Of a stretch of DNA of 64,000 nucleotides, positions 35,067 through 47,500 are shown one piece after another. Source of the DNA: Antitrichia curtipendula (Eukaryota; Streptophyta; Bryopsida; Hypnales; Leucodontaceae); contig OX579638.1 of assembly GCA_951230915.1 (NCBI GenBank), positions 26,678,696-26,742,695 on the forward strand, in the 5' to 3' direction. Positions within the stretch are counted from its first letter, which is position 1. Every line of letters begins with the position of its first letter. The position numbers and the translations under genes are program-made. The notes under the pieces are model-generated. The model was not told the origin of the DNA. It worked only from the letters and a program-made list of their open reading frames with translations, and did not search any database.

Positions 35067-36176
35067 CTATGTAGGCAAAGCCCAAGCAGCCGTGTCCAAA
35101 TCCATCTGGAAGCAGCAAGCTGTAGCAGCGTCTGCGTAGCTCATGCTGTATGGATCCACTGATGAGTCACTATGGGTCCATGTGGATGGTTCGAAACCAG
35201 ATACAGCAGGACTCTCCAACACCAGAGTCCCGTACATGACCTCAGCATTGTCGGAGGTGGACTCGGAGACCATCTCGGCCATGTTGTCCGAGCCCATCTC
35301 AATGTACGGAGCCTCATTGTGCCTCACACTGGCCTCGATGAACTCTGCGTCTTCGTTGCTCCCAGTTGGAGGCAACGCCTCGTCGACAGTGGCTGCAGAA
35401 GAGAAGGCATCAACATTTGGAGCCTCACAATTCTCCTCTGCCAATATTTCGGCCTCCACAAAATCCACATACTTAGCAGTCTCACCGCTCAAAGCCGGAG
35501 CCAAATTCCCATTGTCACCATTGCCGGTCCAAGAGGTGAAATTAGCTTCATAATTCTCCTCTTCCGTCAATTCGGCCTCAAGGAAGTTAGAATATTGCAC
35601 ATCCGCATCACCATCCATCTCCGGGAGCATCTTGGCGTCGGGCTCAACGGCCATCACTAAATCAGAGGGCACTGGCATGAAGGACCCATCGAATGGTTGA
35701 TAGATTTCATCCTCAGAACTGCTAGAAGCATTTGGGAATGACGCCGGCACGCCTTTTTTCAGACGGCGGGGGGCTCTTGTCTTATGTTGGGACGAGGTGT
35801 GCACCAAGTGCCTTCCCTCGCCTGTCCCCAACAACCGCATTTGGAATTGTTCTCCACAGCTCAAGCATTTGAAGCGCGGCTGCGAGAGGTTGTTATTGTT
35901 ATAGTACTTGAAGGATGCATTGTCGGCCACGCCACAATGGCGACACTGGCGCGGCAAACTCTTAATCTCCGCGGGGTCCTCGTTACGCTTCTTGGCGTAG
36001 GTCTTGCCCTGCGGGCGACCGTGTGACCCCAACGTGAAGAGCTTGTGGCAATGCTCGCACTGGAACCGCGGCTGGTCCACCTTCTTATTGTCAAAATATT
36101 TGAAGGAGTTTTCTGTAGACTCAAGTCCGCAGTGATAGCAGCGGTACAGCTCCGGCGCAAGGGTTTCAGATGCCAT
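35067..36176 (-). CDS. Two-finger Dof-like zinc-finger protein, copy 1
   Basis: Likely a nuclear DNA-binding regulator. The 369-aa product is intronless. Finger 1 spans C13-x2-C16-x23-C40-x2-C43, and finger 2 spans C78-x2-C81-x22-C104-x2-C107. Finger 2 contains FKYYNNNNLSQPRFKC, close to the YYNNYNxxQPRxFC core of plant Dof domains (C-x2-C-x21-C-x2-C). Finger 1 is more diverged (FKYFDNKKVDQPRFQC). The CRRYWTxGG part after the Dof fingers is not conserved. A basic stretch (KTRAPRRLKK, about 132-141) could be a nuclear signal. The rest is acidic and contains three loose repeats built on F-EAE-EEN-EA. The start is ATG 36,176 in a perfect ACCATGG context; the frame upstream lacks an ATG. Unit 1 has Ile where copies 2-4 have Val (APYIEMG; base 35,303). 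Classical Dof proteins carry a single finger, so two is unusual. Confidence 0.85.
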   Translation of the reverse strand: MASETLAPELYRCYHCGLESTENSFKYFDNKKVDQPRFQCEHCHKLFTLGSHGRPQGKTYAKKRNEDPAEIKSLPRQCRHCGVADNASFKYYNNNNLSQPRFKCLSCGEQFQMRLLGTGEGRHLVHTSSQHKTRAPRRLKKGVPASFPNASSSSEDEIYQPFDGSFMPVPSDLVMAVEPDAKMLPEMDGDADVQYSNFLEAELTEEENYEANFTSWTGNGDNGNLAPALSGETAKYVDFVEAEILAEENCEAPNVDAFSSAATVDEALPPTGSNEDAEFIEASVRHNEAPYIEMGSDNMAEMVSESTSDNAEVMYGTLVLESPAVSGFEPSTWTHSDSSVDPYSMSYADAATACCFQMDLDTAAWALPT

Positions 36177-36364
36177 GGTAACTACAGCAAGTGACGCAAT
36201 GGCAAGCAAGGAATGGAAGAACAGAGCTATCGCAACTACAGCAAGAGAGATGCAGAGGCAACCAAGGAATGGAAGAAGAGAGCTAAGCTTGCCAGGGGAC
36301 GACTAGAAACAAAAGAGCGGATCATGAGGCTACACTGAAGTGGGAAAATGGGAAGGGAGAGCCT

Positions 36365-36466
36365 GGTATTTATACCTGAGCGGGGGGGGAAGGAAGCCAA
36401 GGCCAGGGATTGGTCCTTTGATGCCGCATCTTTTTCATTGGCTCTGCGCATCTGCCATTTGATTGG
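36365..36466 (-). promoter_or_regulatory. Dof-like gene promoter, copy 1: TATA and three CCAAT boxes
   Basis: Read on the minus strand, TATAAATA lies at 36,374-36,367, about 190 bp before the ATG. CCAAT boxes at 36,413-36,409, 36,441-36,437 and 36,466-36,462 sit 25-28 bp apart upstream of it. Multiple CCAAT boxes at such spacing are typical NF-Y targets. A guanine-rich run (36,382-36,389) lies between the TATA box and the first CCAAT. Confidence 0.7.
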
Positions 36467-37818
36467 CTGTGTGCAGCTTTTGTACTTTTCCAGCTTCTGT
36501 ACTTTTCCAGTTCTCCGCACCTTTGGTGTCGGCGACTTTTTTTTGGTACTTTTTCAGTTCTCAGTGCTCTTTATTGCTGTTTCGGGTCCTGCTACGATTT
36601 CAAACATGCAGTGCACACTATGAATTGCAAGAAAATACAAGACATTAACATGGTCAAATACTTCCAAATATTGCTCAAGAGAAGTAATATGCACAGTCAT
36701 TTGATGCTGCGAACAGAGAAAAAGAATGGACTTGCACGCGAAACCTGAAACCCACTGGAACATTTCGGAAGATCCCAGACAGCTATTGACGTGGGTCCAC
36801 ACTATGTTGCACTATAAACAGAGGGCATGAAACTATAAGATGATCTAGAGACAACTGGTGAAAACACAGAGCAAACGTGACCCAATACAAGAAACCTGAT
36901 GTTGTTATGATCTGTAGACCAGATTTGAATGTTCTAAGACTCAGCTTGCGGCGTGCACAATACAGGACAATGGCCTATTCATGAAAACGGAGCAAAGCAT
37001 GGTACTAACCCATAGTAATCCAATCCAAGTACACCACTCTTGTCACCAAGTTTGAACATACCTTGAGACAACCTTCAATGCATAGCCACATTAGACTTAG
37101 TAGTCTCATACACAATTCCTTAGATGCACCACATTCTTAGTTTTCCAGTTTGTGACCAAAGTTGTTTTCCGCTGTTACTGAGATATTTGAAGCAACTGCA
37201 TTTTGAGCCTCGGCACGGTGTCTTACAGTAAATATCTCATCAACGTAAGCTCGATCAAGCCCATATCAGATACAGATGGAACAAGCACCATGCAAAGAAC
37301 TTGAAGGCTGTTACTGGAAGACCCTCAAAAATCAATCCTCCCTCTGACCAGAAACACGTGTTCTTTGAATTCTCAAACATGAACATGAATTCTGAACAGG
37401 TGATCTTTGAAAATGATTTTAATATGATCGAGAACACCATACAAACAGATGGTATTGTGGCCCGTAGAATCTTCACAACTAGTGACCCTGTAGGCTCACA
37501 GTAATTTGCTCATCTAGCAATTGCTTCAAACAACCTCATCTTTTCTCGGCCTTCGCACAAATTGTACAATAGAAGATATTTAGTTTTATTGCCGTTACTG
37601 CAAAGCGGCATGCTTCTTCATTAAGGGTACAGTACAATGTCGATGTGAAAAATACTAAGCCACTAAATTTTTTTTCGATGCTGAGTCGAGGGTGTGGCAG
37701 CGATTCCCCGGCGTCGCTCGCTGCAATCCGCCCGCTCCCACTCTCCCTCTGCCTTTCCAATACTACGGCCAGCCATTTTACAAAGGCTTCTCGTGGGAGA
37801 CCAAAGTCTGATCATCAT

Positions 37819-38053
37819 TAGGGTTTCACGGTGCAATTTAGGGTTTTCCGTCGTTTCCGGTTCTGTATGCAGACTGGAAATCCATTTCCAGCTGACCAAT
37901 TCGATTTTCAAGAGGTGTAATGCAGCACAAATTTGATATTTCAAGCGGTGCAAGAGCGTCACAAACCTTCATGTACTCAGCCCCGAGCTTTTCCTCTGCT
38001 AGGGTTTGATGCCGGAAGTTCCATTTGAAGCTCCGCAGCACGACGACATGATA
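37819..38053 (+). promoter_or_regulatory. Telo-box-rich leader-like segment in array unit
   Basis: TTAGGGTTT, TTTAGGGTTTT and CTAGGGTTTG occur within 190 bp and are followed at once by an ATG (38,009) that opens MPEVPFEAPQHDDM. In units 2-4 this short frame runs into a canonical GTAAGT donor, while in unit 1 that donor reads ATAAGT and the frame ends in TAA. It looks like the first exon of a housekeeping-type gene or gene fragment on the plus strand. No following exon was identified, and I do not recognise the peptide. Confidence 0.3.
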
Positions 38054-41000
38054 TAAGTGCCTTACTGGTGTTAGGAACTTTCCTTCGAGTTTCTGTGATG
38101 TTTTAACATTCTGGTGTCCTTGACCGAATCCCTGAACCATATTTTACCCGCAAAGATACCATGTCCATGCATTAGCTCCGGAAGGACCATGAAGGTCGAA
38201 ACGAATCGGGCCAAATGTTTTCTAACATTTCGAGTAGGCCATGTGGAAACTTTATTTTGCTCAATCTTCATTGTATTTTGACCAGCACTTGCAATATTCC
38301 GGTGACACATTCATCTGAATGCCATAGTTTTTGCATTCAGATTGACTCAGATTCAGATTTTTGCACTCAATTGAATTGGTCATTTTTGAACCATGAATAT
38401 GCAGCAGGGCGTGACTGATTGAATGCCAAGATTCTTGAGTCGTGCTGATTGTTTCACTCTCGTTCCAGAGGAAACTAGGTATGAGCGAGTGCAGAATGGG
38501 ATACAAGCTTGCGTGGGGTTGCTAGCTTCGGTAGACTTATCTTCTTCAGTATGGCGTAATCGAAGAGTTTTGGGGGAAGTTCTGGGGAGAAGGGGATCAG
38601 ACCGAGTGTTCTGTATGTGCAAGCTTGTGGGTACATCCAGAAGTTGTAGCAAGAAAGTTTCGAGACAAGAAACTGATGACCTCAGCTGGAGCCGATTCTG
38701 TTTCGTAATTTCGGGCCTCTCTTCCGCACTAGAACTCTTCGTGAGTTTGATATTCTGGACACTGTCAGGAACGCATCAGCAGGTTTTAACGTCAATGGCA
38801 AACTTTGATCCTTCAGGTTCCATGCTATGTTTTGTAAAATCAGAGTAATTCCTGGGAATCTTATAATCAGGGGAGAGCGACTGTTTTATATATAAAACCG
38901 ATAGATTTGGTTCTGAAAGTATGCAATGATAATGTACTCGTTACATGAAGATGTGTATAATATTGCAGAGTCAAATTGCTTCCAAATTTTGTAAGTCCAT
39001 AACTCTTGGTGGAACCATGCAATCGCAAAACCAAGGAAAAATATTACATCATTGAGTCGTCGAAGGGATGTTTCTCTATTTCTTGAGCCTGCAAACTCAA
39101 GATTCACCCTCATACAAAATACACTGATTGGAAAGATCCAAAAATACAATTTACCAATGTTTTCGGAATTGCACGAAGAATCCCAAATCTAAGGAAGAGA
39201 AATTGTCCATTACTGTCATCCACCCAATTCCGACACCTAGGGAACCCTCCCATTTGTGTCAATGATCCACCCATGACCACAATCTTACCAACCTTTTATT
39301 ATAATGGCAATGCAATCCACGCTTTAACAAAGGTCTACTCATGCTTTAACATTTCACCTTTGAAAAATCACATAAAATTCACTTCTTGTTCATAATGTCT
39401 TCATTCTTTTGCAAATGACTTCTTTCAAATTTTTCAATCTCAAAAAAATTGAGTGTTGACTAATAACTTTTTTAAAGTACCTAGATAGCAAATCTATATG
39501 GTAATGAGCAGTTCTACCTTACTAGGGGCTCATATAGCTTACCCTTTAATTTCCATGTAAGTCCCACATTGCTTCAAAATTAGACTTACTGACTAAAGTC
39601 CAAAATTAGGTGATTGCTGGCAACGCTCCTTAGAAAAATGAAGATTATCAATTGTCATGTTTTAAGCCTCATATATAATTGTGTATTCTCCTAAAAATTG
39701 AATACATTTTCTCAATAGGAAGTCTAATGAGACCTCCAATAATTATGTGTAAGGTAACTACACCTAAAATTGCACAAATAAACAATTCAGCGTGGTTCCC
39801 ATTATTATATTGAAATTTTTGGGGTGGGATCTTGTTGGAAGCCGAAAGGAGATTCTTGATTTTTTTTAAATGCATTTTTTTGGACACCATAGGAATAAAC
39901 TCAGAATTTTCAAAGTCTTAAAAATAGGGTTTAGAATAACCAACCGTAGACCTTATGAATAGTGGAAGTACATTTTAGGCAAAAATCTAACCTATGTAGT
40001 TTTAAAAAGCGTGCGATCTAAGGTGTAGTTCCGCATGATTTGTTGGATTGCCAATTTTCCAATGTCTCTTCCTTGAAATAGATTCTTTTGTCATTCTTTG
40101 TCATCAATATATTGTCATCTTTGTGCCACTTGCATCTCCATGGCACATCACATGCTATGAATAAGGTAGGTGTCTCTAAAAGTGACGTGTCTCTAAAAGC
40201 GAACTCTATCACAAAGGTACATTTTTCTTTCTTCACTATACTACCTTGTACATTTCAGGAGAGGGTCGCTTTTAGAAACCAATGTGTTTTGACTTCAAAA
40301 GTTTGTAACTAATTCCACAAAGGTCCAAAAAATATGAAATGACTTGGATTAGATGCCAATTCCATTTTTCCTTTCTAGTAAAATTTATTGAAAATTGAAT
40401 TAAGGAATTTAGCTTCCCTAAAAATGCAGTTGGCTTTAAGAGCCTCCTACCTTATGATGTTGATTTCTAGAGCTTTTCAAAATTAGCTTTTGTCTACCAG
40501 GCTTCTTGGAAGAAATTTGCTTACTTGACTTTAGTAACGTTTGAAAAGGTTTGTGAGAATAGAATTTGTTCATGAGGTTTGTTGTTGGTGATTCTTAACA
40601 CAAATCATTTGTTCTAGTGTTCATTATCCCATAAATGCTGTCAACACCAACATCAAAACTAGTTTTGATTAAAAGAGCAATAATAAATGAAGAATAAATG
40701 GTAAGGAAAGAATTAAACAATATATGTGTTGTTAAAGTTGGTGTTAAATATCATTAGTTGGATCTATAATGGAGCTAGAACCATGACCTTTTATATTATG
40801 GTTGTCACAAGTTTAAAAAAATAATAAATGACACTTTATTTAGTTATACATTTGTATGGACGATCTTTACGTAGGATTGTGGTTGTTCCAACTTGCATTC
40901 TTAGTTTTGCAAGATTGCCTTTTGACCAAAGTTTTTTTTGTCTAGGTTTTGGTCTAAAGCTTGATGGAATTAATAAAATCAATAATTTAACGGATAAAAG

Positions 41001-43113
41001 TATTTCTAAGCAATTATGAATCTCAAAATACATCTAAACTTTAGCAATTATTTAAATTCTGTAATGCCATCAATTTAACAAAATTTACGTAGAAAATATA
41101 GATCTATATTATTCAATTGGTTTTGAAGACCTCTAAACACTTGAATATTTAAACACGCCAATTTTAATAACAAACTTGACAATCAACATGGTTACCTTTT
41201 GGGTTAATTAAGATAGATGAAAAATCCTATACATTCAATAAACAATTTCATACCGATGAAGATAGGAACAACAAATATTTTTTTGCTGATTTATCATCAA
41301 AAATTTACCTAGTCCAATCATTAGTGATAAAAGTATATGAATTCTACATGGGTTTTAAATAACATTTTGTCAACTGAATCATGACAATTAAAAATAGCAT
41401 AAGAAAGCATCTTCATCTTGCAATTCATTGTCATATGAGTCATCTATAAAATATCCAAAAAGACTTACATTAGAGTGATTAGTGACCACAATTATAGGAA
41501 CTTCCACTTTTTGAGTATGAATTCTATAGTACTTAGGATGTGATATTTTTAGTCCTACATGTTGTGACCATGTTACGAAATATAATTGTGACCTATTTAG
41601 GCGAGTAACTAAGATAGACCATTATGGATGCACTTTGTGTTGGTTTTGGTCTTCGGGGGCATGGTAGAGCCTTTTTTTTTGGCCAATTGGCCAACACACT
41701 TCAAAAATTCATCACAAATTCATACTTTGCTGAAAAAGTACAACTTCAACTGCTCACATTTCTCTCACATTTGACTTTGTATGCAGTAAAAAAAAGAATT
41801 CAAAATTCAAAATTTGATCAATAATTTTAGGTCTTTGGTTCAATTGAAATGCCTACAGTAGGCCACTGCTCTACTTGGAAATCAATAAACCACTGGTCAT
41901 TGTACTTAGCTGGTGAACATGAAGCTAGAAATTCAGTAAGCAGGACTGAACTCATGATTCTTCAATTTCTTGTGAGACCCAGAGTGTGGTGAGGTGAGGT
42001 GAGGGTTTAGGGTTTAAGGGTTTTAAAGTAAGAAAGCTCAATGGAGGCAACTGAAATCAATCGGCAGTCCATTTAATGAAATCCCCACATTCGTTAATTC
42101 ATTGCAGTGGCAACTTGTTACGAAGGAAATTCTCGACATAATAAGGGTAGTTGCTGTATAAAATTGCAAAATCTCCAAGAGATTGGCGCTGATTTTCTGG
42201 CATGATCTGCGTCCCTCTGGACCCCATGATTTGCACCAACTCTGTTGTCTAGCTTCAGAGATTAGTTTGTGCACTCGAATGCAAGTCTCCATGAAAATTT
42301 CCGGCACTCGGAAGTTAACACACTTATCGCCTGTACTACTGTACCACGATCTCCTACAAAATGTATCTCCTGTTTACGAAGATTTAGGTGTTTTATGCAA
42401 ATAACTATCCATCCTCAGCTCGACAGTTTGATCGAGTTTCAAAGGGACTTCATTAAAGAAAAAAGTGGGCTGATAGTTGGTGACAAAAATAAAATCGCAA
42501 GTGCAATATGGGAAACATGCTCCTCGTTAGTAGTTAGTAAGAGTGACAAAAGTAAACTGATCAGTAAATATAGATTCGTGTTAAGTGAAGGCTCTATCTT
42601 TCAATTTATGAAGGCAATATACGCTAGCTAGCGAGTATTTTTCTCTGTTTAGGGATTCTCTATCGAGCAAGCCCAAGTCCGAGCCATCTCCATAATTATC
42701 ATCTTCTTCCTCTCAGTTGCCCCTTGTTCCTCTGGGTGACGGTTGTATTTTCAATACGTTAACTAGTGCACTAAAGAAAAAATGAACGGCACGCCGAAGA
42801 TTCAGAATAAATTAGCTAGCCACACGTCGATCAACATCCCTCAGCAATCCACTTCAGCAAGCAACACAAACATAAGTGAAGAAACTAGCAGACAGTGAGT
42901 GACTCATTCAAGAAGGCATGACACATTGTAACGTTGAAATTGATCGTGAAAGCTTTGTATTTAGTTACAGAGAGAAGGGTAGGAACATGCTCGTAGTATC
43001 TAGAGCAACATTCCCTCCAATGTTCAATAAAGGCTCTATCTGTTTATACAAGTGCATACGGAAGCAATTGACATACACTACAGTAGCTAGAATTCGTTCT
43101 AAGTTTCCTAATT

Positions 43114-44223
43114 CTATGTAGGCAAAGCCCAAGCAGCCGTGTCCAAATCCATCTGGAAGCAGCAAGCTGTAGCAGCGTCTGCGTAGCTCATGCTGTATGG
43201 ATCCACTGATGAGTCACTATGGGTCCATGTGGATGGTTCGAAACCAGATACAGCAGGACTCTCCAACACCAGAGTCCCGTACATGACCTCAGCATTGTCG
43301 GAGGTGGACTCGGAGACCATCTCGGCCATGTTGTCCGAGCCCATCTCAACGTACGGAGCCTCATTGTGCCTCACACTGGCCTCGATGAACTCTGCGTCTT
43401 CGTTGCTCCCAGTTGGAGGCAACGCCTCGTCGACAGTGGCTGCAGAAGAGAAGGCATCAACATTTGGAGCCTCACAATTCTCCTCTGCCAATATTTCGGC
43501 CTCCACAAAATCCACATACTTAGCAGTCTCACCGCTCAAAGCCGGAGCCAAATTCCCATTGTCACCATTGCCGGTCCAAGAGGTGAAATTAGCTTCATAA
43601 TTCTCCTCTTCCGTCAATTCGGCCTCAAGGAAGTTAGAATATTGCACATCCGCATCACCATCCATCTCCGGGAGCATCTTGGCGTCGGGCTCAACGGCCA
43701 TCACTAAATCAGAGGGCACTGGCATGAAGGACCCATCGAATGGTTGATAGATTTCATCCTCAGAACTGCTAGAAGCATTTGGGAATGACGCCGGCACGCC
43801 TTTTTTCAGACGGCGGGGGGCTCTTGTCTTATGTTGGGACGAGGTGTGCACCAAGTGCCTTCCCTCGCCTGTCCCCAACAACCGCATTTGGAATTGTTCT
43901 CCACAGCTCAAGCATTTGAAGCGCGGCTGCGAGAGGTTGTTATTGTTATAGTACTTGAAGGATGCATTGTCGGCCACGCCACAATGGCGACACTGGCGCG
44001 GCAAACTCTTAATCTCCGCGGGGTCCTCGTTACGCTTCTTGGCGTAGGTCTTGCCCTGCGGGCGACCGTGTGACCCCAACGTGAAGAGCTTGTGGCAATG
44101 CTCGCACTGGAACCGCGGCTGGTCCACCTTCTTATTGTCAAAATATTTGAAGGAGTTTTCTGTAGACTCAAGTCCGCAGTGATAGCAGCGGTACAGCTCC
44201 GGCGCAAGGGTTTCAGATGCCAT
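43114..44223 (-). CDS. Two-finger Dof-like zinc-finger protein, copy 2
   Basis: Same 369-aa product as copy 1 except Val in APYVEMG, the form shared with copies 3 and 4 and therefore probably the original. Both Cys4 fingers, the basic patch and the acidic repeats are intact, with no frameshift. The ATG is at 44,223 in ACCATGG. Confidence 0.85.
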   Translation of the reverse strand: MASETLAPELYRCYHCGLESTENSFKYFDNKKVDQPRFQCEHCHKLFTLGSHGRPQGKTYAKKRNEDPAEIKSLPRQCRHCGVADNASFKYYNNNNLSQPRFKCLSCGEQFQMRLLGTGEGRHLVHTSSQHKTRAPRRLKKGVPASFPNASSSSEDEIYQPFDGSFMPVPSDLVMAVEPDAKMLPEMDGDADVQYSNFLEAELTEEENYEANFTSWTGNGDNGNLAPALSGETAKYVDFVEAEILAEENCEAPNVDAFSSAATVDEALPPTGSNEDAEFIEASVRHNEAPYVEMGSDNMAEMVSESTSDNAEVMYGTLVLESPAVSGFEPSTWTHSDSSVDPYSMSYADAATACCFQMDLDTAAWALPT

Positions 44224-44411
44224 GGTAACTACAGCAAGTGACGCAATGGCAAGCAAGGAATGGAAGAACAGAGCTATCGCAACTACAGCAAGAGAGATGC
44301 AGAGGCAACCAAGGAATGGAAGAAGAGAGCTAAGCTTGCCAGGGGACGACTAGAAACAAAAGAGCGGATCATGAGGCTACACTGAAGTGGGAAAATGGGA
44401 AGGGAGAGCCT

Positions 44412-44513
44412 GGTATTTATACCTGAGCGGGGGGGGAAGGAAGCCAAGGCCAGGGATTGGTCCTTTGATGCCGCATCTTTTTCATTGGCTCTGCGCATCT
44501 GCCATTTGATTGG
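44412..44513 (-). promoter_or_regulatory. Dof-like gene promoter, copy 2
   Basis: TATAAATA and the three CCAAT boxes are unchanged from copy 1. Confidence 0.7.
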
Positions 44514-47500
44514 CTGTGTGCAGCTTTTGTACTTTTCCAGCTTCTGTACTTTTCCAGTTCTCCGCACCTTTGGTGTCGGCGACTTTTTTTTGGTACTTTT
44601 TCAGTTCTCAGTGCTCTTTATTGCTGTTTCGGGTCCTGCTACGATTTCAAACATGCAGTGCACACTATGAATTGCAAGAAAATACAAGACATTAACATGG
44701 TCAAATACTTCCAAATATTGCTCAAGAGAAGTAATATGCACAGTCATTTGATGCTGCGAACAGAGAAAAAGAATGGACTTGCACGCGAAACCTGAAACCC
44801 ACTGGAACATTTCGGAAGATCCCAGACAGCTATTGACGTGGGTCCACACTATGTTGCACTATAAACAGAGGGCATGAAACTATAAGATGATCTAGAGACA
44901 ACTGGTGAAAACACAGAGCAAACGTGACCCAATACAAGAAACCTGATGTTGTTATGATCTGTAGACCAGATTTGAATGTTCTAAGACTCAGCTTGCGGCG
45001 TGCACAATACAGGACAATGGCCTATTCATGAAAACGGAGCAAAGCATGGTACTAACCCATAGTAATCCAATCCAAGTACACCACTCTTGTCACCAAGTTT
45101 GAACATACCTTGAGACAACCTTCAATGCATAGCCACATTAGACTTAGTAGTCTCATACACAATTCCTTAGATGCACCACATTCTTAGTTTTCCAGTTTGT
45201 GACCAAAGTTGTTTTCCGCTGTTACTGAGATATTTGAAGCAACTGCATTTTGAGCCTCGGCACGGTGTCTTACAGTAAATATCTCATCAACGTAAGCTCG
45301 ATCAAGCCCATATCAGATACAGATGGAACAAGCACCATGCAAAGAACTTGAAGGCTGTTACTGGAAGACCCTCAAAAATCAATCCTCCCTCTGACCAGAA
45401 ACACGTGTTCTTTGAATTCTCAAACATGAACATGAATTCTGAACAGGTGATCTTTGAAAATGATTTTAATATGATCGAGAACACCATACAAACAGATGGT
45501 ATTGTGGCCCGTAGAATCTTCACAACTAGTGACCCTGTAGGCTCACAGTAATTTGCTCATCTAGCAATTGCTTCAAACAACCTCATCTTTTCTCGGCCTT
45601 CGCACAAATTGTACAATAGAAGATATTTAGTTTTATTGCCGTTACTGCAAAGCGGCATGCTTCTTCATTAAGGGTACAGTACAATGTCGATGTGAAAAAT
45701 ACTAAGCCACTAAATTTTTTTTCGATGCTGAGTCGAGGGTGTGGCAGCGATTCCCCGGCGTCGCTCGCTGCAATCCGCCCGCTCCCACTCTCCCTCTGCC
45801 TTTCCAATACTACGGCCAGCCATTTTACAAAGGCTTCTCGTGGGAGACCAAAGTCTGATCATCATTAGGGTTTCACGGTGCAATTTAGGGTTTTCCGTCG
45901 TTTCCGGTTCTGTATGCAGACTGGAAATCCATTTCCAGCTGACCAATTCGATTTTCAAGAGGTGTAATGCAGCACAAATTTGATATTTCAAGCGGTGCAA
46001 GAGCGTCACAAACCTTCATGTACTCAGCCCCGAGCTTTTCCTCTGCTAGGGTTTGATGCCGGAAGTTCCATTTGAAGCTCCGCAGCACGACGACATGATG
46101 TAAGTGCCTTACTGGTGTTAGGAACTTTCCTTCGAGTTTCTGTGATGTTTTAACATTCTGGTGTCCTTGACCGAATCCCTGAACCATATTTTACCCGCAA
46201 AGATACCATGTCCATGCATTAGCTCCGGAAGGACCATGAAGGTCGAAACGAATCGGGCCAAATGTTTTCTAACATTTCGAGTAGGCCATGTGGAAACTTT
46301 ATTTTGCTCAATCTTCATTGTATTTTGACCAGCACTTGCAATATTCCGGTGACACATTCATCTGAATGCCATAGTTTTTGCATTCAGATTGACTCAGATT
46401 CAGATTTTTGCACTCAATTGAATTGGTCATTTTTGAACCATGAATATGCAGCAGGGCGTGACTGATTGAATGCCAAGATTCTTGAGTCGTGCTGATTGTT
46501 TCACTCTCGTTCCAGAGGAAACTAGGTATGAGCGAGTGCAGAATGGGATACAAGCTTGCGTGGGGTTGCTAGCTTCGGTAGACTTATCTTCTTCAGTATG
46601 GCGTAATCGAAGAGTTTTGGGGGAAGTTCTGGGGAGAAGGGGATCAGACCGAGTGTTCTGTATGTGCAAGCTTGTGGGTACATCCAGAAGTTGTAGCAAG
46701 AAAGTTTCGAGACAAGAAACTGATGACCTCAGCTGGAGCCGATTCTGTTTCGTAATTTCGGGCCTCTCTTCCGCACTAGAACTCTTCGTGAGTTTGATAT
46801 TCTGGACACTGTCAGGAACGCATCAGCAGGTTTTAACGTCAATGGCAAACTTTGATCCTTCAGGTTCCATGCTATGTTTTGTAAAATCAGAGTAATTCCT
46901 GGGAATCTTATAATCAGGGGAGAGCGACTGTTTTATATATAAAACCGATAGATTTGGTTCTGAAAGTATGCAATGATAATGTACTCGTTACATGAAGATG
47001 TGTATAATATTGCAGAGTCAAATTGCTTCCAAATTTTGTAAGTCCATAACTCTTGGTGGAACCATGCAATCGCAAAACCAAGGAAAAATATTACATCATT
47101 GAGTCGTCGAAGGGATGTTTCTCTATTTCTTGAGCCTGCAAACTCAAGATTCACCCTCATACAAAATACACTGATTGGAAAGATCCAAAAATACAATTTA
47201 CCAATGTTTTCGGAATTGCACGAAGAATCCCAAATCTAAGGAAGAGAAATTGTCCATTACTGTCATCCACCCAATTCCGACACCTAGGGAACCCTCCCAT
47301 TTGTGTCAATGATCCACCCATGACCACAATCTTACCAACCTTTTATTATAATGGCAATGCAATCCACGCTTTAACAAAGGTCTACTCATGCTTTAACATT
47401 TCACCTTTGAAAAATCACATAAAATTCACTTCTTGTTCATAATGTCTTCATTCTTTTGCAAATGACTTCTTTCAAATTTTTCAATCTCAAAAAAATTGAG

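Larger units (their letters stand above)
31503..39610. repeat. Tandem array unit 1 (left part diverged)
   Basis: This is the first of four head-to-tail copies. From 31,503 to 33,814 it matches unit 2 only imperfectly, with many substitutions and indels. From 33,815 onward it is almost identical to units 2 and 3 at a constant offset of 8,047 bp. It contains one Dof-like gene (35,067-36,176, -). The rest of the unit is AT-rich and holds no other gene I can support. Confidence 0.95.

Noticed and set aside
35143..36026. Plus-strand frames of 80-162 codons opposite the Dof-like gene (and in every array copy)
   Set aside because: The minus-strand protein has paired Cys4 fingers and a strong start context. 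The plus frames show no motif.
36177..36209. N-terminal extension of the Dof-like frame (11 residues before the ATG)
   Set aside because: The extended frame begins without an ATG, while ATG 36,176 has a perfect ACCATGG context.
37663..37962. Minus- and plus-strand frames around 37.7-37.96 kb as a conserved gene
   Set aside because: Several frames are open on both strands, with no recognisable domain and no consistent exon model. Only the telo-box leader-like feature is kept.
38423..38848. 141-codon plus frame repeated in each unit
   Set aside because: In the diverged end of unit 4 the same region is shifted and shortened by indels, so there is no sign of coding constraint.
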